DNA of 63,836 bases from Prochlorococcus sp. AG-409-B05. GTDB lineage: Bacteria; Cyanobacteriota; Cyanobacteriia; PCC-6307; Cyanobiaceae. The DNA is taken from the NCBI GenBank assembly GCA_003216075.1, contig QCJK01000004.1, positions 1 through 63,836 of the forward strand, read 5' to 3'. A program made the position numbers and the translations under genes. Positions 28,482-37,479 of the stretch are shown here, piece after piece. Numbering within the stretch: position 1 is the first letter of the stretch; every line of letters begins with the position of its first letter. The notes under the pieces were generated by a model that saw only the letters and a list, made by a program, of their open reading frames with translations, was not told the DNA's origin and did not search any database.

Positions 28482-29129
28482 TTAGAGATTATTCTTCTTA
28501 TTTTGATGTCGCATTGCTTCGACAATTGTTTGAAGATGTCCTCTGTCCAACCGTAAAGAAAGTGGGTGACCAACCAGGCGTGCTGTTGAATGAAAAAGTT
28601 CCTCAATTTCCACTAATCCATTCTCTCTCAGTGTTCGACCTGTAGCGACCAAATCGACAATTGCCTCTGCAATTCCAGTTATTGGGCCAAGTTCAACTGA
28701 ACCTGTGAGGTGAACAAGTTCCACCGGAAGATCTAAATCATCAAAAAATTCTCTGGCACATTGCGTGAATTTACTAGCAACACGAGAATGAGGAGGCAAA
28801 TCAGCTGCTCTTTGATACCCACTACTTGACTTGACCGCAACCGACATGCGACAACCTCCAAAAGCTAGATCCACCAAATGAGCAACAGGCATCTGATGCT
28901 CTCTGAGAACGTCATACCCAACAACTCCAAGTTGAGCCTGTCCATATGCGACATAAACAGGAACATCTCCATTCCTTACCAACAGAGCTCTAGCCCTTCC
29001 ACAATCAGAAGGGATCATTAACTGCCGATTATCGGGGTCTAGCACTGCCGAAAAATCAAGTCCAGCCTTTGCGAAAGACTTAACAGATTCCTTAAGCAAG
29101 GCTCCTTTAGCTAGAGCAACAGTAATCAT
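28482..29129 (-). CDS. hisG: ATP phosphoribosyltransferase catalytic subunit, short form
   Basis: 215 residues from ATG 29129 ('[15 protein letters not shown]'), the usual start of short-form HisG. An ATG at 29174 would add 15 residues and nearly touch the divergent gloB. It joins ATP and PRPP in the first step of histidine synthesis. Motifs: '[34 protein letters not shown]' and the PRPP loop '[21 protein letters not shown]'. The short form lacks the regulatory domain and needs HisZ, which is not in the window. First gene of a unit with the ABC exporter. Confidence 0.95.
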   Translation of the reverse strand: MITVALAKGALLKESVKSFAKAGLDFSAVLDPDNRQLMIPSDCGRARALLVRNGDVPVYVAYGQAQLGVVGYDVLREHQMPVAHLVDLAFGGCRMSVAVKSSSGYQRAADLPPHSRVASKFTQCAREFFDDLDLPVELVHLTGSVELGPITGIAEAIVDLVATGRTLRENGLVEIEELFHSTARLVGHPLSLRLDRGHLQTIVEAMRHQNKKNNL

Positions 29130-29179
29130 GGATTTATTACCCAAATAGGACTTTAACGACTTCACAAGACTCATTCACC

Positions 29180-29941
29180 ATGTATACCCCAAAAGACAGA
29201 TACAAAATTCATTCGCTCGAAGTTTTAAAGGACAACATTGTTTGGATCTGGACATTAGGGGAGCAAGCGGTAGTTGTTGATCCAGCAGTAACCGAGCCGG
29301 TAAAGGCTTTTTTACAAGAAAATGGCCTTCATCTGATAGCAGTCCTTCAAACTCATCATCATGCTGATCACATAGAGGGAACAGAGGGTTTGGTAAAAGA
29401 ATGGTCAAATGCAGAAGTAATTGCTTCGAAAGCTGATTCAAATCGAATCCCATTTCAAACTATCTCAGTTAATCCCGGTGATACGGTATCAATAATAGGG
29501 AAAACAGTAAAAATATTAGGAGTTTCAGGACATACCAGGAATCACATAGCCTTTTATCTCCCCAAGGGAGATCTAGAGAACAATAATCCTGTTCTTTTTT
29601 GTGGCGATGCCTTATTTGGCGCAGGATGTGGCAAACTTTTTGAAGGGACCCCAGAAGACCTGTTTATTTACTTGAACTCGCTAAATTCCTTACCAGCAGA
29701 AACAGAAATATACTGCGCTCATGAATATACAGTGGGAAATCTTCGCTGGGCACAATCACTCTATCCACATGATCAACTAATAAATAGAAGACTTTATAAA
29801 GAAACAGAAAAAAGGCGCAAAGGCCTTATCACATTACCTAGTTCAATTTCGGAAGAGCGCAAAACAAATCTCTTTTTAAGAGCAAGAAGTATTAAAGAGC
29901 TAGCCGACTTGCGTCAGGATAAAGATAGGTGGTCTAGTTGA
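29180..29941 (+). CDS. gloB: Hydroxyacylglutathione hydrolase (glyoxalase II)
   Basis: 253 residues, metallo-beta-lactamase fold. The metal motif is 'THHHADH' (H59, H61, D63, H64), then 'SGHTRNHIAFY', 'LFCGDALFGAGCGKLFEG' with the bridging Asp, and 'YCAHEYTVGNLRWAQSLYP'. It hydrolyses S-lactoylglutathione to lactate and glutathione, finishing methylglyoxal detoxification. The C-terminal substrate-binding segment 'RRLYKETEKRRKG' is present. Divergent from hisG. Confidence 0.93.
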   Translation: MYTPKDRYKIHSLEVLKDNIVWIWTLGEQAVVVDPAVTEPVKAFLQENGLHLIAVLQTHHHADHIEGTEGLVKEWSNAEVIASKADSNRIPFQTISVNPGDTVSIIGKTVKILGVSGHTRNHIAFYLPKGDLENNNPVLFCGDALFGAGCGKLFEGTPEDLFIYLNSLNSLPAETEIYCAHEYTVGNLRWAQSLYPHDQLINRRLYKETEKRRKGLITLPSSISEERKTNLFLRARSIKELADLRQDKDRWSS

Positions 29942-30087
29942 ATTGTCATCAATAAACAAGCATGATTTCCTGGAAATAGATTGTCATATATTAATTTACT
30001 CGTAGTACTTCATATATGACCAAACTAATAATTCTTCTGCTTAAAGATTGACTAGTCATTCCATAGCATTCTAGAAAAATATTATAT

Positions 30088-30125
30088 CTATACGGTCTCC
30101 TAGATTGATTTAGGAGACCGTATAG
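30088..30125. promoter_or_regulatory. 15-bp perfect inverted repeat ahead of ridA
   Basis: Arms 30088-30102 and 30111-30125 are exact reverse complements (core CGGTCTCCTA/TAGGAGACCG) with an 8-base loop. No T-run follows on either strand. It sits 20 bases before the ridA ATG, so it is either a terminator for gloB without a U-tract or a leader structure/operator of ridA. Confidence 0.6.
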
Positions 30126-30145
30126 TCACTTCGCCTAACTATTCG

Positions 30146-30544
30146 ATGATCAATTCACCTCTAAAAGCCATTATTACTTCTTCAGCGCCTGCACCTGTAG
30201 GACCATATAGCCAAGCAATTCTTGCGGGAGGATGGCTTTATTGTTCAGGACAAATTGCTCTTGATCCCATCACAAACAAAATGGTTGGGCAAGAGAATAT
30301 CGAATTAGAAACACGTCAAGTACTTTCCAATCTAAAAGCAGTCTTAAACTCAGCTGGAGCAAAGGTTTCACAAGTAATCAAAACAACTATTTACCTTGTT
30401 GATCTAAAAGATTTTGGAGTCGTAAACAATATTTATGCGGAGACCTTCAACACTGCGAATGCTCCTGCAAGAGCCTGTATTCAGGTAGCGGCACTTCCAA
30501 AAGGAGGAAAAGTTGAAATAGACTGTGTTGCTTGGCTTGAATAA
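30146..30544 (+). CDS. ridA: RidA-family enamine/imine deaminase
   Basis: 132 residues. Conserved blocks: 'APAPVGPYSQAILAGGWLYCSGQIALDP', 'QVLSNLKAVLNSAGA' and 'NAPARACIQVAALPKGGKVEIDCVAW', with the catalytic Arg in 'PARACIQV'. RidA hydrolyses reactive 2-aminoacrylate and other enamines/imines made by PLP enzymes such as threonine dehydratase. Full length. The strong hairpin at 30088-30125 lies immediately upstream. Confidence 0.94.
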   Translation: MINSPLKAIITSSAPAPVGPYSQAILAGGWLYCSGQIALDPITNKMVGQENIELETRQVLSNLKAVLNSAGAKVSQVIKTTIYLVDLKDFGVVNNIYAETFNTANAPARACIQVAALPKGGKVEIDCVAWLE

Positions 30545-30859
30545 AGGTAAAAATCTCAAGGACTTCTAATGGCAAACTTTTTGCTTTGAAAAATGGGAAA
30601 TCAAGTTCTGTGAAGAAGCTTTGCAGACTCAATTATTGAATCTTCCTTACTTAGAAGACAGCCAACGGTAATTATTCCCACTGAACCAGTCTCACTGCAA
30701 CAGGAGAGTCCGAAAATAGCTCAAATCAAAAGTCGCCATAAATTTATTGACTATGAATCAATTCCATCAAAAAAATTTCTTCTAGATGCCTTTCTTCTTT
30801 GCAGAAGGGTAGGGCTATTGTCTAAATTGATGGTTGATGTTCTTGCCTTGCGAGAAAAT
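30545..30859. other. Region between ridA and the DUF3136-like gene
   Basis: 315 bases. The frame of the following small gene stays open back to 30614 but offers no ATG or GTG, and a TTG only at 30818. This may be leader or decayed coding sequence. No hairpin or repeat stands out. Confidence 0.35.
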
Positions 30860-31087
30860 ATGGCTTCAGCAAAGCTGACCATTGGAGAACTAGAGGCTGG
30901 GTATCCCCTGTATTGCAAGGCCCTAAGACGTTTGCTGCAAGAAGGACGAAGCGCTCAAGAGATTCAAAGAACAGTCTGCTGGAGCCATTTGGAGACACTA
31001 AACCGGTGTCTACCTGGCCGTTACAAGGCACCCTCCTATCTAATGGTGCTTATCAAACGCGATCTTCAACAGCCCAAAGAAAGCTAG
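30860..31087 (+). CDS. DUF3136-like small protein
   Basis: 75 residues from ATG 30860 ('[29 protein letters not shown]'). ATG 30830 and TTG 30818 are longer options. '[40 protein letters not shown]' resembles a small protein family I associate with DUF3136 of Prochlorococcus and marine Synechococcus; function unknown. The last four bases overlap the end of cbbX on the other strand. Its location at the edge of the carboxysome island may be incidental. Confidence 0.6.
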   Translation: MASAKLTIGELEAGYPLYCKALRRLLQEGRSAQEIQRTVCWSHLETLNRCLPGRYKAPSYLMVLIKRDLQQPKES

Positions 31088-31989
31088 GTTTTTTTTAACT
31101 CAAATCCATTAACATCAACTTCACCTTTAAATACCCTACTAGCCCTAACATCCGACTCTTCAATAGTCATAAGCTCTTCAAGACTTAAAGATTCACCCAT
31201 TCTTGAGAAAAGTCTATTTGCTTGCCTTAAGCGAAATCGATCAATTGCATTACGAATAGAGCGGGCATTTGAAAAGAAAGGAAGTTCTGTCCGCAATTCT
31301 ATGTACTCCTCAAAAGCCATATAAGCTTTTTCACTTAATGAATAACTCTGCTGGTCAAGCAACAACAATGCAATAGAAATAAGTTCTTGTTTTGTATAGT
31401 CAGGGAAATCAATATGATGAGCAACTCTTGAAGATAGTCCAGGATTAGACTTATAGAATTCATTCATTTGATCTTTATATCCAGCGAAGATTACAACAAA
31501 TTCGTTTCTTTGGAGCTCCATTTCCTGAAGAAGTATCTCAATTGCTTCCGTCCCATAATCTCTTTCATTTCCAGATTTATACAAATAGTAAGCTTCATCA
31601 ATAAAAAGTACTCCGCCAAGCGCGCGTTTAATCATCTCCTTCGTCTTAGGAGCAGTATGTCCGACATATTGACCAACCAAATCATCTCTTGTAACCGTCA
31701 CAACATGCCCTTTGCGCAAATAGCCAAATTTATAGAGAATCTGTGAAATCCTTCTTGCAACTGTACTTTTTCCAGTTCCAGGTCTTCCTGTAAAAGACAT
31801 ATGAAGACCTGGCATGGCGCTAATCAAATTCATATTCCGCCTAGCTTTATCAACTAACAGCAATGCTGCGATCTCCTGAATTCTTGTCTTAACTGGCCTC
31901 AAGCCAACCAAATCATCATCTAGTTGTTCTAGGACTTCAGCCACGCCTGAATCCGAGTAAGCCTTTGAAAGATTAATGGAAGAATCCAT
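31084..31989 (-). CDS. cbbX: CbbX-type RuBisCO activase (AAA+)
   Basis: 301 residues. Walker A is 'GRPGTGKS' (68-75), preceded by '[25 protein letters not shown]'. Walker B is '[12 protein letters not shown]'. The pore-loop/arginine-finger region '[18 protein letters not shown]' and sensor '[28 protein letters not shown]' follow. CbbX remodels inhibited form I RuBisCO, releasing tight-binding sugar phosphates. It is the last gene of the cso cluster and overlaps acRAF by 17 bases. Whether it enters the carboxysome or acts before encapsulation is not visible from sequence. Confidence 0.93.
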   Translation of the reverse strand: MDSSINLSKAYSDSGVAEVLEQLDDDLVGLRPVKTRIQEIAALLLVDKARRNMNLISAMPGLHMSFTGRPGTGKSTVARRISQILYKFGYLRKGHVVTVTRDDLVGQYVGHTAPKTKEMIKRALGGVLFIDEAYYLYKSGNERDYGTEAIEILLQEMELQRNEFVVIFAGYKDQMNEFYKSNPGLSSRVAHHIDFPDYTKQELISIALLLLDQQSYSLSEKAYMAFEEYIELRTELPFFSNARSIRNAIDRFRLRQANRLFSRMGESLSLEELMTIEESDVRASRVFKGEVDVNGFELKKT

Positions 31990-32218
31990 CTATCTCTTCC
32001 GCAAATTTGAAGTCATCTTCTGAAAGAGGAGTTTTATCATTATCCGGACGCAAAGTGATATTTACATATGTTTTTCCAAAACTTATATCTGGAAAACGAT
32101 TTACCGCTTCAGTATGCTCTCCAAGACGATCTAAAAAATCCCTGGTCTCATCATAGGTATCAAATTCAAACCGTTTCTCTAGCCGAAAAGGTCTGCTACG
32201 TTTTTGCCAATTATCCAT
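31973..32218 (-). CDS. acRAF: acRAF: pterin-dehydratase-like RuBisCO assembly factor
   Basis: 81 residues. The fold is that of pterin-4a-carbinolamine dehydratase ('[42 protein letters not shown]'), but the motif with two active-site His of the enzyme is not preserved, as expected for the carboxysomal paralogue that helps assemble RuBisCO. It is encoded between csoS1E and cbbX, overlapping cbbX by 17 bases. Identification rests on this context plus the pattern. Confidence 0.85.
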   Translation of the reverse strand: MDNWQKRSRPFRLEKRFEFDTYDETRDFLDRLGEHTEAVNRFPDISFGKTYVNITLRPDNDKTPLSEDDFKFAEEIDGFFH

Positions 32219-32310
32219 AACAACATTTACTCAAGAGCTTTCGTCAACATACAACAACAGATTTTCCATTCAGATCAAGCGCTTAGAAATAGAACAATCA
32301 AGAAGAATCA

Positions 32311-32928
32311 TCATCCACGACGTGTAACTTGAGTAGCAATTAACACAGGCTCAATTTCTTCATGAGGACGAGCAATGATGTGAGCCGCAACCAATCCATC
32401 ACCTACACGCTCACAAGCATCAGCCCCTGCCCGTACTGAGGCATTAACAGCCCCTGTTTCTCCTCGAACCATAACTGTCACATAACCACCTCCTACATAT
32501 TCTCTAGCAATCAATGTAACCTCTGCTGCTTTAGTCATTGCATCAGCAGCTTCAATCGCAGGAACCACTCCACGAGTTTCGATCATTCCCAAGGCTATAC
32601 CACTCAAAAAAGGAGTTTCAGTATTTAAACGACTACCTGCAGAGGTATTGGATGAACCTCCAGCAAATAATTTAGTATTTCTTTCTGAAACAGTAGTACT
32701 TTTAGAGGTACTTAAGTTCGAAGTCTTTAGATCATCCCCGCGAGTTGACTTAGCCGCTGAGGTTGTATCAGACACCTTACTTTTTGATTCAATCGGTATA
32801 GGAATTACATCAACTGTTTGTCCTCCATCTGAAAATACTTTGGAGTTTGAGGAAGATGTAGCTCCAAGCTTTTTCCTGGAATCTGTTGTTGATTTAGTTG
32901 AACGTCTACGAGATGAAGAGCTAGTCAT
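32311..32928 (-). CDS. csoS1E: CsoS1E: BMC shell protein with long Ser/Thr-rich N-terminal extension
   Basis: 205 residues. Residues ~110-200 are a single BMC domain almost identical to CsoS1 ('GIALGMIETRGVVPAIEAAD', 'ACERVGDGLVAAHIIARPHEE'), so it should form hexamers in the shell facet. Residues 1-109 are low-complexity: basic at first (SRRRS, SRKKL), then rich in Ser, Thr, Lys and Asp, and surely disordered. This head has no counterpart in CsoS1. It could bind cargo or scaffold or tune the pore face; unknown. The gene follows csoS4B by 44 bases. csoS1E is known from low-light Prochlorococcus and marine Synechococcus. Confidence 0.88.
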   Translation of the reverse strand: MTSSSSRRRSTKSTTDSRKKLGATSSSNSKVFSDGGQTVDVIPIPIESKSKVSDTTSAAKSTRGDDLKTSNLSTSKSTTVSERNTKLFAGGSSNTSAGSRLNTETPFLSGIALGMIETRGVVPAIEAADAMTKAAEVTLIAREYVGGGYVTVMVRGETGAVNASVRAGADACERVGDGLVAAHIIARPHEEIEPVLIATQVTRRG

Positions 32929-32972
32929 AAAGTTAGACCCTATAAATTAAAATCGAAAATAAATCGAACCAT

Positions 32973-33224
32973 TTACCCATCAGGAATCCAATAATCAATT
33001 ATCCCTCCTATTGTGAGATCAGTTTGAGTATTAGGGTCAGGACAGGCAAAACGTGCGGCAGAACCACTAGCAGTAAAAACCCAATTCCCCTCTCTGGCCC
33101 CTACTGGATCAACAGCTACAAAGTCTTTACCTTTATTATTCCTGAGAATACGAAGATGCATATGGCCAAGACCTTCAACCCTCTGCGTACAAACCAAACG
33201 ACCCATAACTTGCATAATTTCCAT
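32973..33224 (-). CDS. csoS4B: Carboxysome vertex pentamer CsoS4B
   Basis: 83 residues, EutN/CcmL-type pentamer that caps shell vertices. 'MEIMQVMGRLVCTQRVEGLGHMHLRILRN', 'FVAVDPVGAREGNWVFTASGSAARFA' and 'TDLTIGGIIDYW' are the family blocks. Its ATG shares one base with the stop of csoS4A (TAATG), so the two vertex proteins are translationally coupled. Confidence 0.94.
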   Translation of the reverse strand: MEIMQVMGRLVCTQRVEGLGHMHLRILRNNKGKDFVAVDPVGAREGNWVFTASGSAARFACPDPNTQTDLTIGGIIDYWIPDG

Positions 33225-33499
33225 TAACTTGTACCACTATTCAGTTGAGCAGATGAATCAGGATCCCAATGATCAATAATCCCAACAATAGTTAAATCAC
33301 TTGGATAAGACTTGCTCCCAGCAGCTTCCCTAGCCGCAGAACTCCCAACACATATAACCCAATCATCTGGTTTACAGCCAACAGCATCAACTGCGACTTT
33401 TTTGCTGCTCCCATCAAGAACAACTTGAAGATGTTTATGCTCAAAACCTGGAATCCTATTCGTGGAAACCAACGGTTTAAGGACCTTGCAAATCAGCAT
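33224..33499 (-). CDS. csoS4A: Carboxysome vertex pentamer CsoS4A
   Basis: 91 residues from ATG 33499 ('MLICKVLKPLVSTNRIPGFEHKHLQVVLDG'). The longer TTG start at 33529 would run into csoSCA and lacks family support. 'VAVDAVGCKPDDWVICVGSSAAREAAG' and 'SDLTIVGIIDHW' are the pentamer signature. It begins 1 base after the csoSCA stop. Together with CsoS4B it seals the twelve vertices of the shell. Confidence 0.94.
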   Translation of the reverse strand: MLICKVLKPLVSTNRIPGFEHKHLQVVLDGSSKKVAVDAVGCKPDDWVICVGSSAAREAAGSKSYPSDLTIVGIIDHWDPDSSAQLNSGTS

Positions 33500-33500
33500 T

Positions 33501-35030
33501 TCAATGTACCTCCTGAGAAGCAGGATCAAGTGAAGACCCTACAACTTCTGCAGGAGCCTTCTGATCTCTATCCCTAATAGTTAAAAGCGTATGAAGGAGA
33601 CCATCTTCTATTAATGCTCTATAGCGTAAAGAAATTGCTTGATTAACTCGATGACAATCTGCAATTGCTCTATCCCTCGCTCCAGGTACTCTTCCTGAAT
33701 AGTCAAAACGAACAACTACAGGAATTGGGAGGTCTCGTGAAACATTTAAACCTTTGAAGATTTTCACTCCAACATCTAAATCAGCAGCCCCTTCTTCAAC
33801 AGTATCCAAATGTGAGAAATAGGTTAAATTTCGCAGATGAACTTCTTTAAAACCAATGCCTACACCAATGAAACGCTCAGCATGGCCAGCATCTGTATAA
33901 GAACCATTATGAAACTCTCGAACATAATCAATTTGAGAAATATTATTTGCTATTAATTTAGTTATAAAAGCAACCATTCCTGAATCTGGTTTTGAAGGTG
34001 CACTAGTCTCAACACGTTCAGTAATTTTCTGCATTGCCTGTTCAGGCAATAGTTTAGAAGTTTCTTCATAAAGATCTAAAGCTGATATCCAGCTATCAAG
34101 AGCCATACTGCTATCAGCAGAAGGGGTGTGAACACGAATTGCATCTGTATCTGTATCTATACCAAGAAGTAAAAGATCAACCGAAGCCCCACAACAAAAG
34201 CTATTTTCAATAGCTTCTCGAAAATCTAAAAGACGTTTTAAACCTGCTGCTGCTGCTGCTTCATCATTACTACCATGAGCAGCACAACCTTGATGAGTAG
34301 GATCTACCGAACTAAAGTGATAAGTGACTACTTTTAAATAACGAGTAGGTAATGTGGCTGCATTAGGACTCGCCTCTCTAAAACGACCGTGTTCAGTTTT
34401 TATCCAACGATTAACTGTGTTTTCAATATCAAAAAGGGCTCCTGCATGAGAACGTCTACGAACTGAACTAAAAGGAATACGCAAGGCATATGCAATTGAA
34501 TGAGCCAATCGACCATCAGCACAGGGAGTTACATCCAAAAGGTGAAACCCACATTCAGATAAAAAAGATTGGAAATCTCTTGCCTCTGAACTTTCAGCAG
34601 AACCATTGAGAGGGTCAGAATTAAAAAAGAAATCACTTGACTTTTGATATGCCTGAAAAACGCACCAAGCAAATAGAGCCCTCATATCAAGAGGCCTTAC
34701 CCAAGCCTTTTCAAGAATATGAAGAGGCAAATCAAATCCAATCTCCGATCGACTTAATTGTTGGGCCTTGCTTACAAAGTTCTCTTCATGTTGAAGTTCA
34801 GAAACTTTTTTAAGTAAAGGGACAATACGGTCAAAACTTTTTTTTATCTCTTGTTCATAGCCATAAAGAGATTTGTTAGAAGAGGAATCCGTAAGAGGAT
34901 GACAACTTACAGATATGCCAACAAAGCTTTCTGGTTTGATTTGATGATCTTTGCCAGAAGAAAAGCGCTTTCTTGGAGCCGTAGGACCTACAACGCGCTC
35001 TACTTTTTTGGCCAAATAACGATAGGCCAT
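33501..35030 (-). CDS. csoSCA: Carboxysomal carbonic anhydrase CsoSCA (CsoS3)
   Basis: 509 residues. It converts bicarbonate to CO2 inside the carboxysome. The active-site segment 'CADGRLAH' gives zinc ligand C170 with catalytic D172 and R174; the other ligands are H238 in 'VTYHFSS' and C249 in 'HQGCAAHG'. Spacings match the Halothiobacillus enzyme within one residue. The N-terminal helical region (to ~150) and a C-terminal pseudo-repeat domain lacking the metal site complete the known architecture. It lies between csoS2 (7 bases) and csoS4A (1 base). Confidence 0.96.
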   Translation of the reverse strand: MAYRYLAKKVERVVGPTAPRKRFSSGKDHQIKPESFVGISVSCHPLTDSSSNKSLYGYEQEIKKSFDRIVPLLKKVSELQHEENFVSKAQQLSRSEIGFDLPLHILEKAWVRPLDMRALFAWCVFQAYQKSSDFFFNSDPLNGSAESSEARDFQSFLSECGFHLLDVTPCADGRLAHSIAYALRIPFSSVRRRSHAGALFDIENTVNRWIKTEHGRFREASPNAATLPTRYLKVVTYHFSSVDPTHQGCAAHGSNDEAAAAAGLKRLLDFREAIENSFCCGASVDLLLLGIDTDTDAIRVHTPSADSSMALDSWISALDLYEETSKLLPEQAMQKITERVETSAPSKPDSGMVAFITKLIANNISQIDYVREFHNGSYTDAGHAERFIGVGIGFKEVHLRNLTYFSHLDTVEEGAADLDVGVKIFKGLNVSRDLPIPVVVRFDYSGRVPGARDRAIADCHRVNQAISLRYRALIEDGLLHTLLTIRDRDQKAPAEVVGSSLDPASQEVH

Positions 35031-35037
35031 TATCTAC

Positions 35038-37431
35038 CTAACCTCTTGCTCCGCCAGAAAATGTGACGAGCTGACCTGAACGTGTATTACCACTTGACCC
35101 AGTCACAAGGAAGTCGGGTTGAGAGAGCTCCTCATTCCTTTTATCACTTTTCAGCTTCATAGCATTCATTGGTCCTGGTCGTGTTGGATTTCGTCTGCGT
35201 GCAGATGTACCTTCAGTCCCAGTGACTTGTTCTCCACGTGCCCAATCATCACCAGTAATATTTAAACCAGATGATTGACCTTCACCTGTAATTCTAGAGA
35301 GCGGACGAGAAGCAGCCTTTATCTCATCAGACTGATCGCCTTTTGAAGCTTCATTACTTGGAAGAGATTTAAACTGACGAGGTTTGAAATCAAAACGAAA
35401 TTGTTCAGTCCCAGTAACCTTATTAGTAGCCATATCAAATGGTCCTGTAATCCTAGAATTATTTTCATAGCTTGTTCCCGTTACTCCAGTCTGATTTCCC
35501 TTCTCTACTTGTGCTGCTTGAGCAGGAGACTGAACTGTGAAATGAGTTCCAAAAACATTATTTATGGAATCTTCATTATCTGAACTTCCACCAGCGGCAT
35601 TCGCTCCACAAGCTTGTGAGATTTGATCTCCTCCAACATAAGGAGTACCAGTAAGTGGTTCACATGCACCTTTATGTGCACCTGTCATTACCCCACCAAT
35701 ACCAGGTTGTTGACCAGTCATTCGAGCACCTGGGGTGCCCAAGTTTTTCGGAGTTCTTTGATGAATTTCATCAATAGAACGCTTCTCACACCATTCAATA
35801 GCCTGCTCCATTCCGGCATAAGGAGTGCCAGTTATTGCCTTACAAGTCCCAGGTTCATCTCCCGTTACTTTCTCAGAACGACCTGTAAGAGTTCCACTTA
35901 CAGCTTGTGATTTATTTGTAAGGCTTAACCCTACTTTGGCAGCTTCTGGATTTGGTCGACCACCACAAAAGGATTGATATTGCTCTGAGCCAACATATTC
36001 ATCACCAGTTACACGCTTACAAGTACCGTGCTCATTTCCTGTTACGAACTCGGAACGTGCGACATTTGTTCCAGTCACATCTGATCCACGCAAGGTATTG
36101 AAGGAGCCAACCTTTTCAGCAGGCCTACCCTCAGGTAGGGGATCAGTCCCCAAGTATTGATCACCAGTTAACTCACGATTTGATCCAGCCTCATCTCCTG
36201 TAACTCTGGATGAGCGTCCAACCATGACTCCACTAACCTTTCTCCCCTCAAGAGTCAGACTCTGACCAACCTTTCGAGGAGATGCTTGAACACCACCACA
36301 ATATTCAGCAGATTGATTTGCAGAAATGTATTCTGTACCGGTGAGGTTTTTACAAGTGCCAGGCTCATCTCCTGTAACTTTTTCAGAACGACCTACTTCA
36401 TTACCTGTAACGAGATTTCCATGAGTTGTATTAGTAAGAGCAACTTTTAAAGGCTGACTATTTAAAGGGGCCGAGTCACAGAAAGTTTGAAATGCCTCAG
36501 ACCCTAAATACTGGGTCCCTGTAATTGATCGACAAGTACTTGCCTCATTCCCAGTGGTTTTGGAAGATCTATTTGCTTGAGTACCAGTTACTACCTGACC
36601 CGTCTGGGTCTCACTCACTCCAACCTTCCAATGTGCATCAGCTGCAGCATCCTGCTTTGCACCATTTCGATTTGGGCCACAAGGACGACAAGCACCCGAT
36701 CGTTGCTTACCAGTTGATCCACTTTTACTACGCAGTTCACGGACTCTTTGTGCAAGTTCTCGACTAGTCAAATCAGGATCACTTTGACGAGCAACTGATG
36801 CTGCAGAAGTGGGCTGTTTACCTGCAGTTTTTCCATGTTTAGATTGTGCCTCACGACGAGCAAGCACAAGAGCCCTACTAGTATTTTGGATTGCACGTCG
36901 TTTTGTAGTGGTACGTCGCTCTCCACTCCTTGGATTCATTTTTGAATTTCCAAGTGAACCACTTAAAGGTGTTGATGAGTTGGAACTATCTTTAGCATTC
37001 TCGTCACATGAGCATTTTTTAGTTGCAATAACCTTGCCAGTTGAATTCTCTAAAGCATTAGATATTTTCTTCTCATCTACACGCGTTCGGTCTTTACTAC
37101 TGTCAGCAGTTTTTCCTTTACGAGAAAGAGCTTCACGACGAGCTAAAACCAATTCCCGACTTGGATGACTTATAGCCTTTAGATTACGTTTAACTCCAGA
37201 GTTAGCAGGAATAGATGCGGACAATGTCCCAGAAGAAACTTTTTGGGTTACTGAATTGGAGCTACTCTTCCTTGTTTTGACAAATGATGAATCTGTTCTA
37301 GTGACATGAGCATCAGCAGCTGTCCGAATACGACTAGGACTTGATCCACTGAATGACATGGATTTTTTGCCAGCTTCACTTAGAGCCTTACGGCGCTCAA
37401 GTGCTAGTTCTCGACTTGATTGTTTTGCCAT
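35038..37431 (-). CDS. csoS2: Carboxysome assembly scaffold CsoS2
   Basis: 797 residues from ATG 37431 (a GTG two codons upstream is less likely). Disordered linker protein in three parts. The N-region has four RuBisCO-binding helices near residues 5-21, 91-107, 185-201 and 223-238 ('SRELVLARREALSRKGK' type). The M-region has five full repeats of ~50 residues from 269 to ~549 ('VTGDEPGTCKxxTGTxY' pattern) plus a partial one to ~608. The C-region (610-797) carries the shell-anchoring 'ITG' blocks and ends 'LVTGSSGNTRSGQLVTFSGGARG'. The third M repeat lacks the paired Cys. No frameshift signal of the kind that gives two isoforms was evident. Confidence 0.97.
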   Translation of the reverse strand: MAKQSSRELALERRKALSEAGKKSMSFSGSSPSRIRTAADAHVTRTDSSFVKTRKSSSNSVTQKVSSGTLSASIPANSGVKRNLKAISHPSRELVLARREALSRKGKTADSSKDRTRVDEKKISNALENSTGKVIATKKCSCDENAKDSSNSSTPLSGSLGNSKMNPRSGERRTTTKRRAIQNTSRALVLARREAQSKHGKTAGKQPTSAASVARQSDPDLTSRELAQRVRELRSKSGSTGKQRSGACRPCGPNRNGAKQDAAADAHWKVGVSETQTGQVVTGTQANRSSKTTGNEASTCRSITGTQYLGSEAFQTFCDSAPLNSQPLKVALTNTTHGNLVTGNEVGRSEKVTGDEPGTCKNLTGTEYISANQSAEYCGGVQASPRKVGQSLTLEGRKVSGVMVGRSSRVTGDEAGSNRELTGDQYLGTDPLPEGRPAEKVGSFNTLRGSDVTGTNVARSEFVTGNEHGTCKRVTGDEYVGSEQYQSFCGGRPNPEAAKVGLSLTNKSQAVSGTLTGRSEKVTGDEPGTCKAITGTPYAGMEQAIEWCEKRSIDEIHQRTPKNLGTPGARMTGQQPGIGGVMTGAHKGACEPLTGTPYVGGDQISQACGANAAGGSSDNEDSINNVFGTHFTVQSPAQAAQVEKGNQTGVTGTSYENNSRITGPFDMATNKVTGTEQFRFDFKPRQFKSLPSNEASKGDQSDEIKAASRPLSRITGEGQSSGLNITGDDWARGEQVTGTEGTSARRRNPTRPGPMNAMKLKSDKRNEELSQPDFLVTGSSGNTRSGQLVTFSGGARG

Positions 37432-37479
37432 GAGCACCCAAAAGAAACGTCTTAAGTCTTAAATAGATAAGAGATCAAT

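Noticed and set aside
34240-34262. GCTGCTGCTGCT-type short repeat in csoSCA
   Set aside because: It encodes a run of alanines in the conserved 'DEAAAAAG' segment and is not a separate element.
35038-37431. CRISPR-like regular repeats in csoS2
   Set aside because: The periodicity is protein-level M repeats in a coding gene; DNA copies are diverged and there are no spacers.
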